The translations under genes and the position numbers were made by a program. A stretch of 64,000 nucleotides of DNA. It comes from an uncultured Lachnospiraceae bacterium. GTDB lineage: Bacteria; Bacillota; Clostridia; Lachnospirales; Lachnospiraceae. The stretch covers positions 1 to 64,000 of the forward strand of contig CAJUHY010000004.1 of NCBI GenBank assembly GCA_910585895.1, written 5' to 3'. Each line of letters begins with the position of its first letter. The first letter of the stretch is position 1. Shown in pieces: positions 17,223 to 25,750 of the stretch. The notes below the pieces were generated by a model. It searched no databases and was not told the DNA's origin. It was given only the letters and a program-made list of their open reading frames with translations.

Positions 17223-18576
17223 TCCGGGGCTGAAACTGTTATCCCTTCTTTTCTCGGTGGTGCTTTGGCTGGTAGTAGTCAATATCGCGGACCCGGATGG
17301 CACGAAATCATTTTCTATTCCAGTGGAGATTATCAACAAAGATATTATCACAGAAATGGGAAAGGTGCCGAGTATCGTGGGAGATACCGATATTGCAGTA
17401 TTTTATATCGCTGGTCCCAGAAGTTATGTTGATGATATGACATCGGATGATTTCAGCGTGACAGCGGATTTAAGTCAGGTGGATTTAAGTCAGGAGGGGA
17501 GTACCAAACTGGTCCCCATTGAAATAACAGCGAAGAAGAATGACAGACGCATTGAGATAGTGCGCAGAACGGTAAATATGCAGATTACGTTAGAGGACCG
17601 TCTGGAACAGAAATTTGTGATTTCCGCGGAATCCACGGGGACTCCGGCAGAAGGGTATGCAATTGGCGGTGTGGAAGTGACGCCAAACCTGCTTAAGTTA
17701 TCAGGTCCGGCATCCGTTGTATCCCAGATTAAGCGGGTGGAAGCCACTATCAATGTGGACGGTGTTTCCGGTGATGTGTCGGACAGCGTGATTCCGGTAT
17801 TATATGATGAGGATGGTTCTGTCATTTCAACGGATATGTTGGAAATGAATCAGTCTGCCGTGACAATCAGGGCAGAAATCTGGGCAACAAAGAGTGTGCC
17901 TGTCCAGTGCCAGGTAAGTGGGGAGCCAGCCGCAGGATATCAGTTCCGCTCCGTGGAATGTGCGCCGGAAACTGTGATGGTCAAAGGAAGAGCAGCAGTT
18001 CTCAATAAAATCAGCGTCATAAATATTCCGGGAGATGTCATTGATATTACAGGTGCAAGGGAGGATATGGAAGATACGGTTGACATTACGCCTTATTTGG
18101 AATCTCTGGGAATCTCGCTGGTAGAGCAGAGCGCAAGCCAGGTGGCTGTGACAGCCATTATTGAACAGAAAGAGACAAAGGCGTTTGATTTTCCGACATC
18201 TGACATTAAGATTAGCGGACTGCCCAGTGAATATGAGTTGAATTTCAGTGCCGATACGTTAACGGTAAATGTGCGGGCGCTGAGAGAAGATATGGAAACA
18301 TTTACACAGGATAACATTGAGGCGCTGCTGGATGTTACAGATTTGACGCCAGGGACTTACACGAGGCAGCTGACCATTAATCTGCCGGGAGATAAGTACG
18401 AGGTATTGGGTATCGTAAATGTACAGTTTGTCATTGTGGATAAGACGTTACATGTACAGGAGGAAGATGTGCAGCCAACAAATCCAAATGATGAGCAGGA
18501 TGGGAATGCAGATGACGAGGAAGATAATCGGTCGGAGGATGATGAACAGCCGGATGATACTGGCAGGACAGAGTAA
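17188..18576 (+). CDS. cdaR: YbbR-domain regulator of diadenylate cyclase, CdaR
   Basis: CdaR is a membrane-anchored extracytoplasmic protein that interacts with CdaA and modulates its activity. The 462-aa protein has one N-terminal membrane helix (about 14-33, LLSLLFSVVLWLVVVNIADP) and repeated YbbR-type beta domains across about 45-420. A very acidic tail (about 425-462, rich in D and E) follows and looks disordered. The ATG, with AGGAGG 7 nt upstream, lies inside cdaA, so translation is probably coupled. The acidic tail would lie outside the cell and is longer than in the Bacillus protein as I remember it. Confidence 0.93.
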   Translation: MFRRMMKHLTNNPGLKLLSLLFSVVLWLVVVNIADPDGTKSFSIPVEIINKDIITEMGKVPSIVGDTDIAVFYIAGPRSYVDDMTSDDFSVTADLSQVDLSQEGSTKLVPIEITAKKNDRRIEIVRRTVNMQITLEDRLEQKFVISAESTGTPAEGYAIGGVEVTPNLLKLSGPASVVSQIKRVEATINVDGVSGDVSDSVIPVLYDEDGSVISTDMLEMNQSAVTIRAEIWATKSVPVQCQVSGEPAAGYQFRSVECAPETVMVKGRAAVLNKISVINIPGDVIDITGAREDMEDTVDITPYLESLGISLVEQSASQVAVTAIIEQKETKAFDFPTSDIKISGLPSEYELNFSADTLTVNVRALREDMETFTQDNIEALLDVTDLTPGTYTRQLTINLPGDKYEVLGIVNVQFVIVDKTLHVQEEDVQPTNPNDEQDGNADDEEDNRSEDDEQPDDTGRTE

Positions 18577-18621
18577 GGATATAGAATTAAAATAAAAGAA
18601 AGTATAATAGAGGTAGATGTT

Positions 18622-19971
18622 ATGGCGAGAATGTTTGGAACAGACGGAGTAAGAGGAGTAGCAGGAACAGAACTTTCCATTGAACTTGCAATGAGGCTGG
18701 GGCAGGCAGGAGCTTATGTGCTGACGAAGGAGAAAGCGCATCAGCCTACGATTATTGTTGGATGTGATACAAGAATTTCCGGTGGGATGCTTGCAAACGC
18801 GCTGATGGCTGGTATTTGCTCAGTAGGGGCGAATGCAGTGTATATGGGTGTTATGCCCACGCCCGCTATTGCGTACCTTACCAGGAAGCATAAAGTGGAT
18901 GCAGGAGTAGTTATCTCAGCGTCCCATAATCCCATGGAATTTAATGGAATTAAGTTTTTCAATGGGGAAGGTTATAAACTTTCCGATGAACTGGAAGATG
19001 AGATAGAGCGGTTAATTGAGAGTGGAATGAAAGACGTTCCATTGCCGCTGGGTTCTGGGATTGGCAGAATCAGCTACCGTTTTGACGCCAGAGAAGAATA
19101 TGTGTTTTTTATGAAAAAAACAGTTCCTGTGGATTTAAGCGGTATGAAGCTGGTTATTGACTGTGCGGAAGGGGCTTCCCATTACACAGCGGTGGAGACC
19201 TTGAAGGGCCTGGGGGCCAATCTGGTGGCAATCCACACCAATCCAGACGGCACGAATATCAATGCGAATTGTGGCTCTACCCATATGGATGAACTGCGCG
19301 CGCGTGTAGTTTATGAGAAAGCAGATGTAGGAATTGCTTTTGATGGGGATGCGGACCGTATGCTTGCGGTGGACGAGAAGGGCAATATTGTAGACGGTGA
19401 CCAGGTGATGGCGATTATCGGCAATGAGATGAAGAAGAACGGTACGCTGAAGAAGGATACCATCGTGGGAACAGTTATGAGCAACCTTGGATTTACGCTG
19501 ATGGGCAAGGCGTGCGGTATCCACATAGAGCAGACAAAAGTGGGAGACCGCTATGTGTTGGAGAATATGAGAGAGAATGGCTATAATATCGGCGGGGAAC
19601 AGTCTGGCCATATCATTTTCCTCGATGAAAATACCACGGGAGACGGGTTGTTGAGCGCGCTTCATCTGTTGGAAGTGATTGTTAAGACCGGGAAGTCTCT
19701 CTCTGAGCTGGCAAGTATTATGGAGGTGCTGCCGCAGGCATTGGTCAATGCGAAAGTGCCCAATCATAAAAAAGAAAAATTCATGGATTACCCGGAGATT
19801 GCTCAGGCGATTGAAGCGTTGGAGAAGAAGTTTGCCGGCGAGGGCAGGGTATTGATTCGTCCTTCTGGCACCGAGCCGTTGGTGCGGGTAATGATTGAGG
19901 GCAAGGACCAGGAAGAGATTTCAAAAGATGCTGAAGAGCTGGCAGAATTAATTATGAGAAATATGCTATAG
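18622..19971 (+). CDS. glmM: Phosphoglucosamine mutase
   Basis: GlmM converts glucosamine-6-phosphate to glucosamine-1-phosphate for UDP-GlcNAc and peptidoglycan synthesis. The 449-aa protein matches the family: N-terminal RMFGTDGVRGVAG, the catalytic phosphoserine loop ISASHNP with S101, the metal-binding loop DGDADR, the sugar loop GGEQSGH and the C-terminal phosphate loop RPSGTEPLVRV. It closes the cdaA-cdaR-glmM operon; GlmM is known to bind and inhibit CdaA in other Firmicutes. A TATAAT-like box (about 18605-18610) lies in the 45-nt spacer without a clear -35. Confidence 0.97.
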   Translation: MARMFGTDGVRGVAGTELSIELAMRLGQAGAYVLTKEKAHQPTIIVGCDTRISGGMLANALMAGICSVGANAVYMGVMPTPAIAYLTRKHKVDAGVVISASHNPMEFNGIKFFNGEGYKLSDELEDEIERLIESGMKDVPLPLGSGIGRISYRFDAREEYVFFMKKTVPVDLSGMKLVIDCAEGASHYTAVETLKGLGANLVAIHTNPDGTNINANCGSTHMDELRARVVYEKADVGIAFDGDADRMLAVDEKGNIVDGDQVMAIIGNEMKKNGTLKKDTIVGTVMSNLGFTLMGKACGIHIEQTKVGDRYVLENMRENGYNIGGEQSGHIIFLDENTTGDGLLSALHLLEVIVKTGKSLSELASIMEVLPQALVNAKVPNHKKEKFMDYPEIAQAIEALEKKFAGEGRVLIRPSGTEPLVRVMIEGKDQEEISKDAEELAELIMRNML

Positions 19972-20040
19972 GGCACGAGGAGGGACCCAGCGGAGCTGGG
20001 AGGAGCCCTGGTGCCTCTGTACGTTTCCAAAGAAGTATAA
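19972..20040 (+). repeat. Intergenic structured repeat, complete copy (R2)
   Basis: Starts at the base after the glmM stop. Outer stem GGCACGAGG (19972-19980) with CCTGGTGCC (20007-20015), one central G-G mismatch. Internal loop AGGGA/AGGAGC. Inner hairpin CCCAGC-GGA-GCTGGG (19986-20000). Tail ends CCAAAGAAGTATAA. The sequence GCACGAGGAGG at the left end recurs at about 20043-20053, where it serves as the Shine-Dalgarno region of the HPr gene, so the element is flanked by a short direct repeat. Confidence 0.7.
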
Positions 20041-20059
20041 TAGCACGAGGAGGAAAAAC

Positions 20060-20323
20060 ATGGTTAGTCAGAAAGTGATGATAAAAAATCCTACCGGGCT
20101 GCACTTACGCCCGGCAGGGATTTTATGTAAAGAAGCAGTAAAATACCAGGCTTTGATTACATTTAATTTTAAGGGTGGAACGGCGAATGCCAAGAGTGTG
20201 CTCAGCGTATTGGGGGCATGTATCAAATCTGGTGACACCATTGAATTTGTGTGTGATGGAGATGATGAAGAGCAGGCGCTGCAGGCAGTGGTAGCAGCAG
20301 TGGAAAGCGGTTTGGGAGAATAG
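20060..20323 (+). CDS. HPr-family phosphocarrier protein
   Basis: HPr passes phosphate from enzyme I to sugar-specific PTS enzymes II and, when phosphorylated on serine, acts in carbon catabolite control. The 87-aa length is standard. H15 in GLHLRPAG is the enzyme I phosphorylation site and S46 in NAKSVLSVLG the HPr-kinase site, so both functions look intact, unlike Crh, which lacks H15. The position between glmM and a glycan glycosyltransferase, away from ptsI, is unusual. AGGAGG stands before the ATG and is part of a sequence duplicated by the preceding repeat element. Confidence 0.9.
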   Translation: MVSQKVMIKNPTGLHLRPAGILCKEAVKYQALITFNFKGGTANAKSVLSVLGACIKSGDTIEFVCDGDDEEQALQAVVAAVESGLGE

Positions 20324-20332
20324 CGAAAGACT

Positions 20333-21226
20333 ATGGAAGAAAAAAGAGTGCAGATTCTCATGTCCACCTATAATGGGGAGAGATTTCTCAGAGAACAGAT
20401 AGAGAGTTTGCTGCATCAGAGCTGGAAAAATCTGGAAATATTAATTCGCGATGACGGTTCAAATGACAGAACCCCTGATATTTTGCAGGAATATGGTGCA
20501 AAATATAAGCAAGTCAAAATCTTTTTGGAAGATAATCTGGGGGTCAGCCAAAGCTTCTTTACGCTTTTGGCAAAAAGCGATGCTGACTATGTGGCGTTTT
20601 GTGACCAGGATGATATCTGGCTGGAAGAAAAGATTGAGACAGCCGTCCGCAAGCTGGAGCGGGAACAAGGGCCTGCACTGTACTGCAGTAATAAGATTTT
20701 GGTGGACAGTAAGGGAAATCTTATGGCGAAGCAGGACAGAAGAAAACGTATCCCTGGATTTGGCAATGCAGTGGTGGAATGTATCTGTACTGGCTGTACA
20801 ACCGTGATGAACCGCAAAATGGCAGAAATCATTAAGGACAAGCTGCCGGACCACGCTATCCTGCATGATTGGTGGTGCTATCTGGCTGCTGCTTATGTGG
20901 GCAAAGTGATTTTTGATGAACAGGCATATATTAAGTATCGGCAGCATGAGAAGAATGTGGTGGGCGCCAGGGCAGGTTTTTGGGCTGAAGTTCGTGCCAA
21001 GGCAGCTTATCTCAGGAAAAGCCGGGGCAAATTGGAGGCACAGCTTACGGATTTTGCAAGATTTTATCAGGGAAATGGCAGGAAGGATGTTTTGGTGCAG
21101 GAAATATTGGGAGCAAAGCGTTTATCAGGCAGGATAAAGCTTTTGTGGAATCGTAAGATATACCGTCAAAGCCGGCTGGATGGAATTATCATGCGGATAT
21201 TGTTTTTATCAGGCAGGATGCTTTAA
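20333..21226 (+). CDS. GT2 glycosyltransferase, rhamnosyltransferase-like
   Basis: This 297-aa cytoplasmic GT-A fold enzyme has the N-terminal nucleotide-sugar motif MSTYNGERFLREQIESLL and DDGSNDRT. The metal-binding region is CDQDDIWLEEKI (about 93-104), the form common in rhamnosyltransferases of cell-wall rhamnan and O-antigen loci. The C-terminal 60 residues are basic and may touch the membrane. It begins 9 bp after HPr with a weak ribosome-binding site and opens the glycan locus. The donor dTDP-L-rhamnose is inferred from the neighbouring rfbD and rfbB genes. Confidence 0.8.
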   Translation: MEEKRVQILMSTYNGERFLREQIESLLHQSWKNLEILIRDDGSNDRTPDILQEYGAKYKQVKIFLEDNLGVSQSFFTLLAKSDADYVAFCDQDDIWLEEKIETAVRKLEREQGPALYCSNKILVDSKGNLMAKQDRRKRIPGFGNAVVECICTGCTTVMNRKMAEIIKDKLPDHAILHDWWCYLAAAYVGKVIFDEQAYIKYRQHEKNVVGARAGFWAEVRAKAAYLRKSRGKLEAQLTDFARFYQGNGRKDVLVQEILGAKRLSGRIKLLWNRKIYRQSRLDGIIMRILFLSGRML

Positions 21227-21277
21227 TGGAAACTGCTATCCCATGGAATTAATTATCATATATCAGGAGGAGATAAC

Positions 21278-22141
21278 ATGAAAAAAATTTTGGTTACAGG
21301 CTGTAATGGGCAGCTTGGACGAGCCATCAATCAGGAATATGCAAATGAGGCAGAATTTATCAATACAGATGTGCAGGCCGGTGAGGGCGTGACTGCGCTC
21401 GATATTACCAAGGTGGACGATGTGCTGGCGCTGGTGCGGGAGACGAAACCGGATGTTATTATTAACTGTGCTGCACATACGGCGGTTGATTTGTGCGAGC
21501 AGCAGTGGGACAGCGCATACAGGATTAATGCTATCGGAGCCAGAAATCTGAGTATTGCCGCCACCGAGACAGATGCCAAGCTGGTACATGTGTCTACGGA
21601 TTATGTGTTTGAAGGCAATGGAAGCAGACCATATACAGAGTTCGATTCACCCAATCCAGTCAGTGCATATGGCAAGACCAAACTGGAGGGTGAAAATTTT
21701 GTAAAAGCTTTTGCCAAGAAATACTTTATTCTGCGCACTGCATGGCTTTATGGGGATGGTAAGAATTTTGTAAAGACAATGCTGCGGCTTGCAGAGAATC
21801 ATGACAAGGTTACAGTGGTAAATGACCAGGTGGGATGTCCTACCAGTGCCGGAGAATTGGCAAGGATGATTCATTTCTTAGAGCCCACAGAGAATTATGG
21901 TCTGTTTCATGCTGTCTGTGAAGGAAGCTGCAGTTGGGCAGATTTGGCTGAGGAGACTTTTAAGCTGACAGGTAAGGATACGGTGGTGGAGCGTGTCACC
22001 ACAGAAGAATACCGGCGTATGAATCCTAATCAGGCTCCACGTCCGGCATATTCCATTCTGGATGATTATATGATTAAGCTTACCAGTGATTTTCGGATGG
22101 CAGATTGGAAAACGGCCTTAAAAGCATATTTTGGCGTATAG
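21278..22141 (+). CDS. rfbD: dTDP-4-dehydrorhamnose reductase
   Basis: RfbD (RmlD) performs the last step of dTDP-L-rhamnose synthesis, reducing dTDP-4-keto-L-rhamnose with NAD(P)H. The 287-aa short-chain dehydrogenase has the glycine-rich dinucleotide loop VTGCNGQLGRAI (about 6-17). The catalytic Thr/Tyr/Lys region is STDYVFEGNG then SAYGKTKLEGE, followed by the family motif RTAWLYG. AGGAGGAGA precedes the ATG. It forms a pair with rfbB; the other two pathway genes, rfbA and rfbC, lie about 17 kb downstream. Confidence 0.95.
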   Translation: MKKILVTGCNGQLGRAINQEYANEAEFINTDVQAGEGVTALDITKVDDVLALVRETKPDVIINCAAHTAVDLCEQQWDSAYRINAIGARNLSIAATETDAKLVHVSTDYVFEGNGSRPYTEFDSPNPVSAYGKTKLEGENFVKAFAKKYFILRTAWLYGDGKNFVKTMLRLAENHDKVTVVNDQVGCPTSAGELARMIHFLEPTENYGLFHAVCEGSCSWADLAEETFKLTGKDTVVERVTTEEYRRMNPNQAPRPAYSILDDYMIKLTSDFRMADWKTALKAYFGV

Positions 22142-22199
22142 CCAGATGAGTATGCAGGAGAGAAAGATACTGATATTTTAGAAGAGAAGGAGAAAAATT

Positions 22200-23282
22200 A
22201 TGAGAACTTATCTGGTAACCGGAGGAGCTGGTTTTATCGGTTCCAATTACATTCATTATATGTTCCGCAAATACGGTAATGAAATACGTATCATTAATGT
22301 GGACAAGCTGACTTATGCAGGAAATCTTGAGAACTTAAAGGGTGTAGAGGACAGGGAGAACTACACGTTTGTCAAAGCGGATATCTGCGACAAGGAAGCT
22401 ATCAGCAAGATTTTCGAGGAAAATGATATTGACCGCGTGGTACATTTTGCAGCGGAGAGCCATGTAGACCGCAGTATCAAGAATCCTGAGGTGTTTGTGC
22501 AGACCAATGTGCTTGGCACGGCGGTGATGCTCAACTGTGCGAAAGCAGCCTGGGAGCAGGAGGATGGAACTTTTAAAGAGGGCAAAAAATTCCTGCATGT
22601 GTCTACGGATGAGGTGTATGGTTCCCTTACGGAGGATGGAGGATTTTTCTATGAGACGACGCCATATGACCCGCACAGTCCTTACTCTGCGAGCAAGGCG
22701 AGTTCTGATTTCCTGGTGAAGTCTTACATTGATACTTACCATTTTCCGGCAAATATTACGAATTGTTCCAACAATTACGGACCTTATCAGTTCCCGGAGA
22801 AACTGATTCCTTTGATTATCAACAATGCATTGCAGGGCAAGAAGCTTCCAGTATACGGCGACGGCAAAAATGTCCGCGACTGGCTGTATGTGGACGACCA
22901 TGCCAAGGGTATTGACATGGTGCAGGAGCAGGGGAAATTAGGCGAGACTTACAATATCGGCGGGCACAATGAGAAACAGAATATTGAGATTATCCACATT
23001 ATTTTAGAGACCTTGCTGGAGATGCTGCCGGAGGGCGACCCCAGGAGGGAATTGGTGAGCGAGGATTTGATTACCTTTGTGGAGGACCGCAAGGGCCATG
23101 ACAGAAGGTATGCGATTGCACCGGACAAGATTAAGGCTGAGATTGGCTGGGAGCCGGAGACTATGTTTAAAGAGGGAATCAAGAAGACAATTGCCTGGTT
23201 CTTTGAGCATGAGGAATGGATGAAGAATGTAACAAGCGGAGATTATCAGAAATATTATGAGGACATGTATCAGAACAGATAG
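22200..23282 (+). CDS. rfbB: dTDP-glucose 4,6-dehydratase
   Basis: RfbB (RmlB) converts dTDP-glucose to dTDP-4-keto-6-deoxyglucose using bound NAD+. The 360-aa protein has the Rossmann loop VTGGAGFIGSNY (about 6-17), HFAAESHVDRSI, HVSTDEVYGSL with the catalytic Thr-Asp-Glu, the PYSASKASSD Tyr-Lys pair, and NCSNNYGPYQFPEKLIPL, all diagnostic. GAGAAGGAGAAA precedes the ATG. Its last codons and stop are included in a 33-bp tandem duplication that extends into the spacer. Confidence 0.97.
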   Translation: MRTYLVTGGAGFIGSNYIHYMFRKYGNEIRIINVDKLTYAGNLENLKGVEDRENYTFVKADICDKEAISKIFEENDIDRVVHFAAESHVDRSIKNPEVFVQTNVLGTAVMLNCAKAAWEQEDGTFKEGKKFLHVSTDEVYGSLTEDGGFFYETTPYDPHSPYSASKASSDFLVKSYIDTYHFPANITNCSNNYGPYQFPEKLIPLIINNALQGKKLPVYGDGKNVRDWLYVDDHAKGIDMVQEQGKLGETYNIGGHNEKQNIEIIHIILETLLEMLPEGDPRRELVSEDLITFVEDRKGHDRRYAIAPDKIKAEIGWEPETMFKEGIKKTIAWFFEHEEWMKNVTSGDYQKYYEDMYQNR

Positions 23283-23336
23283 GTAAATCACAAATATAGA
23301 GGGATGTATCAGAACAGATAGGTAAATCACAAATAT
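23265..23336 (+). repeat. 33-bp tandem duplication over the rfbB stop codon
   Basis: The 33-bp unit at 23265-23297 (starting ATGTATCAGAACAGATAGG, covering the last rfbB codons and stop) recurs exactly at 23304-23336, offset by 39 bp. The second copy is not in any gene. This is a recent tandem duplication, probably from replication slippage, and it lengthens the spacer before the next glycosyltransferase. Confidence 0.9.
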
Positions 23337-23370
23337 TACGGAAGTTGGCAGGATTAACAGGAAGAAAATT

Positions 23371-24180
23371 ATGGAATACAGACCACAGGACCATACATTT
23401 GCAATTTGCGCTTACAAGGAAAGCCCATATTTGCGGGAATGTATCGAATCATTAAAAAAACAGTCCGTTGCTACCAATATTATTATGACCACCGGCACGG
23501 ACAATAAACACATCAGGAATCTGGCCGAGGAGTACCAGATTCCTTTGTATGTGAATTCCGGTCCCGGCGGTATTGCCGGGGATTGGAATTTTGCTTACCA
23601 TTGTGCCAAGACGCAGTTGGTGACACTGGCGCATCAGGATGACAGATACCAGCCGGGGTATGCGGCAGATATGCTGCGGAGAATCAATGCTTCTAAACAT
23701 CCGCTGATTTATTTTGCCGATTACTATGAGCTGCGGGGCGGCGAGGTAGTGGAGAAAAGTTCCATGTTAAAAGTCAAGCGGCTTTTGCTTGTTCCCCTTA
23801 AGGTCAAAAAGTTTCAGGGTATTTCATTTTTTAAGCGATGTGTGCTGGCTTTGGGGAATCCCGTGGCATGCTGGTCTGTGGCATATGTGAAGAAAAATCT
23901 TCCTGAAACCGTGTTTGTTTCGCAGTTTCGCAGCAATCTTGACTGGGAGGAATGGGAGAAACTCTCCCGCGAAAAAGGCGAGTTCGTGTATTCGACTAAT
24001 ATAGGGACCTGCCACCGGGTTCATGAAGATTCTGAGACTTCCAATACTATCCGTGAGGGAAATATCCGCGCCCAGGAGGATTACGCGATGTTTTTAAAAT
24101 TTTGGCCATCATGGGTTGCTAAGCTAATTATGCGTTTTTACATCAAAGGAGAAAAGTTAAATGAAGTGGATCACAGGTAA
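23371..24180 (+). CDS. GT2-family glycosyltransferase
   Basis: This 269-aa protein has a GT-A N-terminal half: TFAICAYKESPYLRECIESL, then a G-rich stretch and the metal-binding acidic motif AHQDDRYQPGY (about 90-100). The C-terminal half contains ACWSVAYVKKNLP and a basic tail. It is smaller and more divergent than the other GT2 enzymes of the locus, and donor and acceptor are not predictable. GGAAGAAAATT precedes the ATG. Its 3' end overlaps the next membrane-protein gene by 20 nt, so the two are translated together. Confidence 0.78.
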   Translation: MEYRPQDHTFAICAYKESPYLRECIESLKKQSVATNIIMTTGTDNKHIRNLAEEYQIPLYVNSGPGGIAGDWNFAYHCAKTQLVTLAHQDDRYQPGYAADMLRRINASKHPLIYFADYYELRGGEVVEKSSMLKVKRLLLVPLKVKKFQGISFFKRCVLALGNPVACWSVAYVKKNLPETVFVSQFRSNLDWEEWEKLSREKGEFVYSTNIGTCHRVHEDSETSNTIREGNIRAQEDYAMFLKFWPSWVAKLIMRFYIKGEKLNEVDHR

Positions 24181-25735
24181 AGAATTACATGTTCCGCAAA
24201 TATCAAAGGATGTCAGGAAATTGCTCATTATCTTAGCAGCAGCGGCAATACTGTCTTTGGGGCTGGAGCGGATATTAGCGGCACTGTTTTATGGCAATGA
24301 CGGTTTTTACCTGGCAAGGTATGTGGGTATCTTTGTGATTTTGGAACTGACGGCGTTGTTGGTATGTTTTCGCGAGGTTGTTGCGAAAAAGGCAGAGATT
24401 GCAGTCCTGGTGATTATTCTCAGTATCGGTACGCTGTACGACGTGGCGCTTCCGTCCTCCTGCGGTATCTCCTGGGATGACGAGTGGCATTATTACTATC
24501 CGATGCTGATATCCCATGCATTGAACCCGGGTATCACCGAGGCGGAACTGTATTATATGAATAATTTTCCGCAGACTGCGTTAGAGCATAAGAATTATGA
24601 TAGAGAAAGCCAGAAAATAACGTATGAAGAGATAGAGAGTGCGTATGACCCGCAGAAAGCTGCGCTGTCGGAGCGTACTCTGCCTGGTTACCAGAGGCTT
24701 TGCTATCTGCCGGCAGCGTTTGGGCTTTGGCTGGGAAGGCTCTTGCACCTGCCGTATCATATTACGTTTATGCTGGGGCGCTGGTTTAACCTGCTGGTAT
24801 ATGCTGCTTTGATATATTTAGCAATACGCAAGCTGAAGTCAGGGAAAATGCTGGCAGCTGTGGTGGCACTGATACCGTTTAATCTGTTTATGGCGTCCTC
24901 TTATTCGTATGACCCATGGATTTCAGGGTGGCTGATGTATGGCTGCTGCTGTTTTTTCGGAGAACTGCAGCAGCCGGAGAAAAAGATGAATGTCCGTGAA
25001 TGGGTTTGTATGCTGTTTGCATTTTTTATCGGCGTGGGGCCGAAAATGCTGTATATCCCGTTGGTATTGCTGACATTGTTTCTGCCGAAAGAGAAATTTG
25101 TCAGTCCGCGGCAGCGCAAAATTATGCTGGCAGCGGCGGCTTGTGTATTTGTGGTTGTATGTATACGGATGCTTTTCCTGTTTGCTTCGCCGGGCGGTGG
25201 GGCGGTTCAGGATGCGCGCGGCGGCGAGGGTGTGGATGCCCTCGGTCAGATTTCCTACATTTTGACTCATCCGTGGGAGTACACGAAGATATTACTGGGA
25301 TTCCTGGCGGAGTATGTATCGCTGGAATCATCGGCGCGTTATTTCTCATACCTGCATTATTTTACGAGGCTGGAACCTACCGTATTTTCATCTTTAATGG
25401 TGGCAACCCTGATAGTGGTAGCTATCACCGATAAGAACGAATATGATGTGAAAGTCAGGATTTTGCCCAGGGTAGTATGTTTTATTCTGGCGTTTGGCGT
25501 TCTATGTCTGGTGGCGACCTCTATGTATATTGCGTTTACGGCTGTGGGCAGCGATACGGTGAAAGGATGCCAGTACCGCTACATAGCGCCAATATTGTTT
25601 CCCGTCCTGTATTGCATGGGAAGCGGGAAGATACAGAACAGGATAAAGAGGGAGTATTACAATGGCATTGTGTTAACTATCTGTGCGTTTGTGTCAATCC
25701 ATGCCGTATGGGCGTATGCCATTAACCTGTATTAG
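24161..25735 (+). CDS. Polytopic GT-C-like membrane protein (DUF2142-like)
   Basis: This 524-aa protein has about twelve membrane helices. After helix 3 comes an acidic extracytoplasmic loop (GISWDDEWHYYYP, about residues 103-115), the kind of D/E pair that GT-C glycosyltransferases use in the first outer loop. The C-terminal region has YRYIAPILFP, as in DUF2142-type proteins. I infer an outward-facing glycosyltransferase using a lipid-linked sugar. A polyprenyl-phosphate sugar synthase candidate follows 15 bp later, which fits that model. AAAGGAGAAAAG precedes the ATG. Confidence 0.65.
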   Translation: MKWITGKELHVPQISKDVRKLLIILAAAAILSLGLERILAALFYGNDGFYLARYVGIFVILELTALLVCFREVVAKKAEIAVLVIILSIGTLYDVALPSSCGISWDDEWHYYYPMLISHALNPGITEAELYYMNNFPQTALEHKNYDRESQKITYEEIESAYDPQKAALSERTLPGYQRLCYLPAAFGLWLGRLLHLPYHITFMLGRWFNLLVYAALIYLAIRKLKSGKMLAAVVALIPFNLFMASSYSYDPWISGWLMYGCCCFFGELQQPEKKMNVREWVCMLFAFFIGVGPKMLYIPLVLLTLFLPKEKFVSPRQRKIMLAAAACVFVVVCIRMLFLFASPGGGAVQDARGGEGVDALGQISYILTHPWEYTKILLGFLAEYVSLESSARYFSYLHYFTRLEPTVFSSLMVATLIVVAITDKNEYDVKVRILPRVVCFILAFGVLCLVATSMYIAFTAVGSDTVKGCQYRYIAPILFPVLYCMGSGKIQNRIKREYYNGIVLTICAFVSIHAVWAYAINLY

Positions 25736-25750
25736 GAAAGGAGTTTACAA

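Noticed and set aside
19972..20040. Intergenic repeat as a known riboswitch (c-di-GMP, THF, glycine, guanidine, fluoride)
   Set aside because: The conserved bases of those classes, as I remember them, are absent, and the element occurs in front of unrelated genes. A covariance search would be needed to exclude rarer classes.
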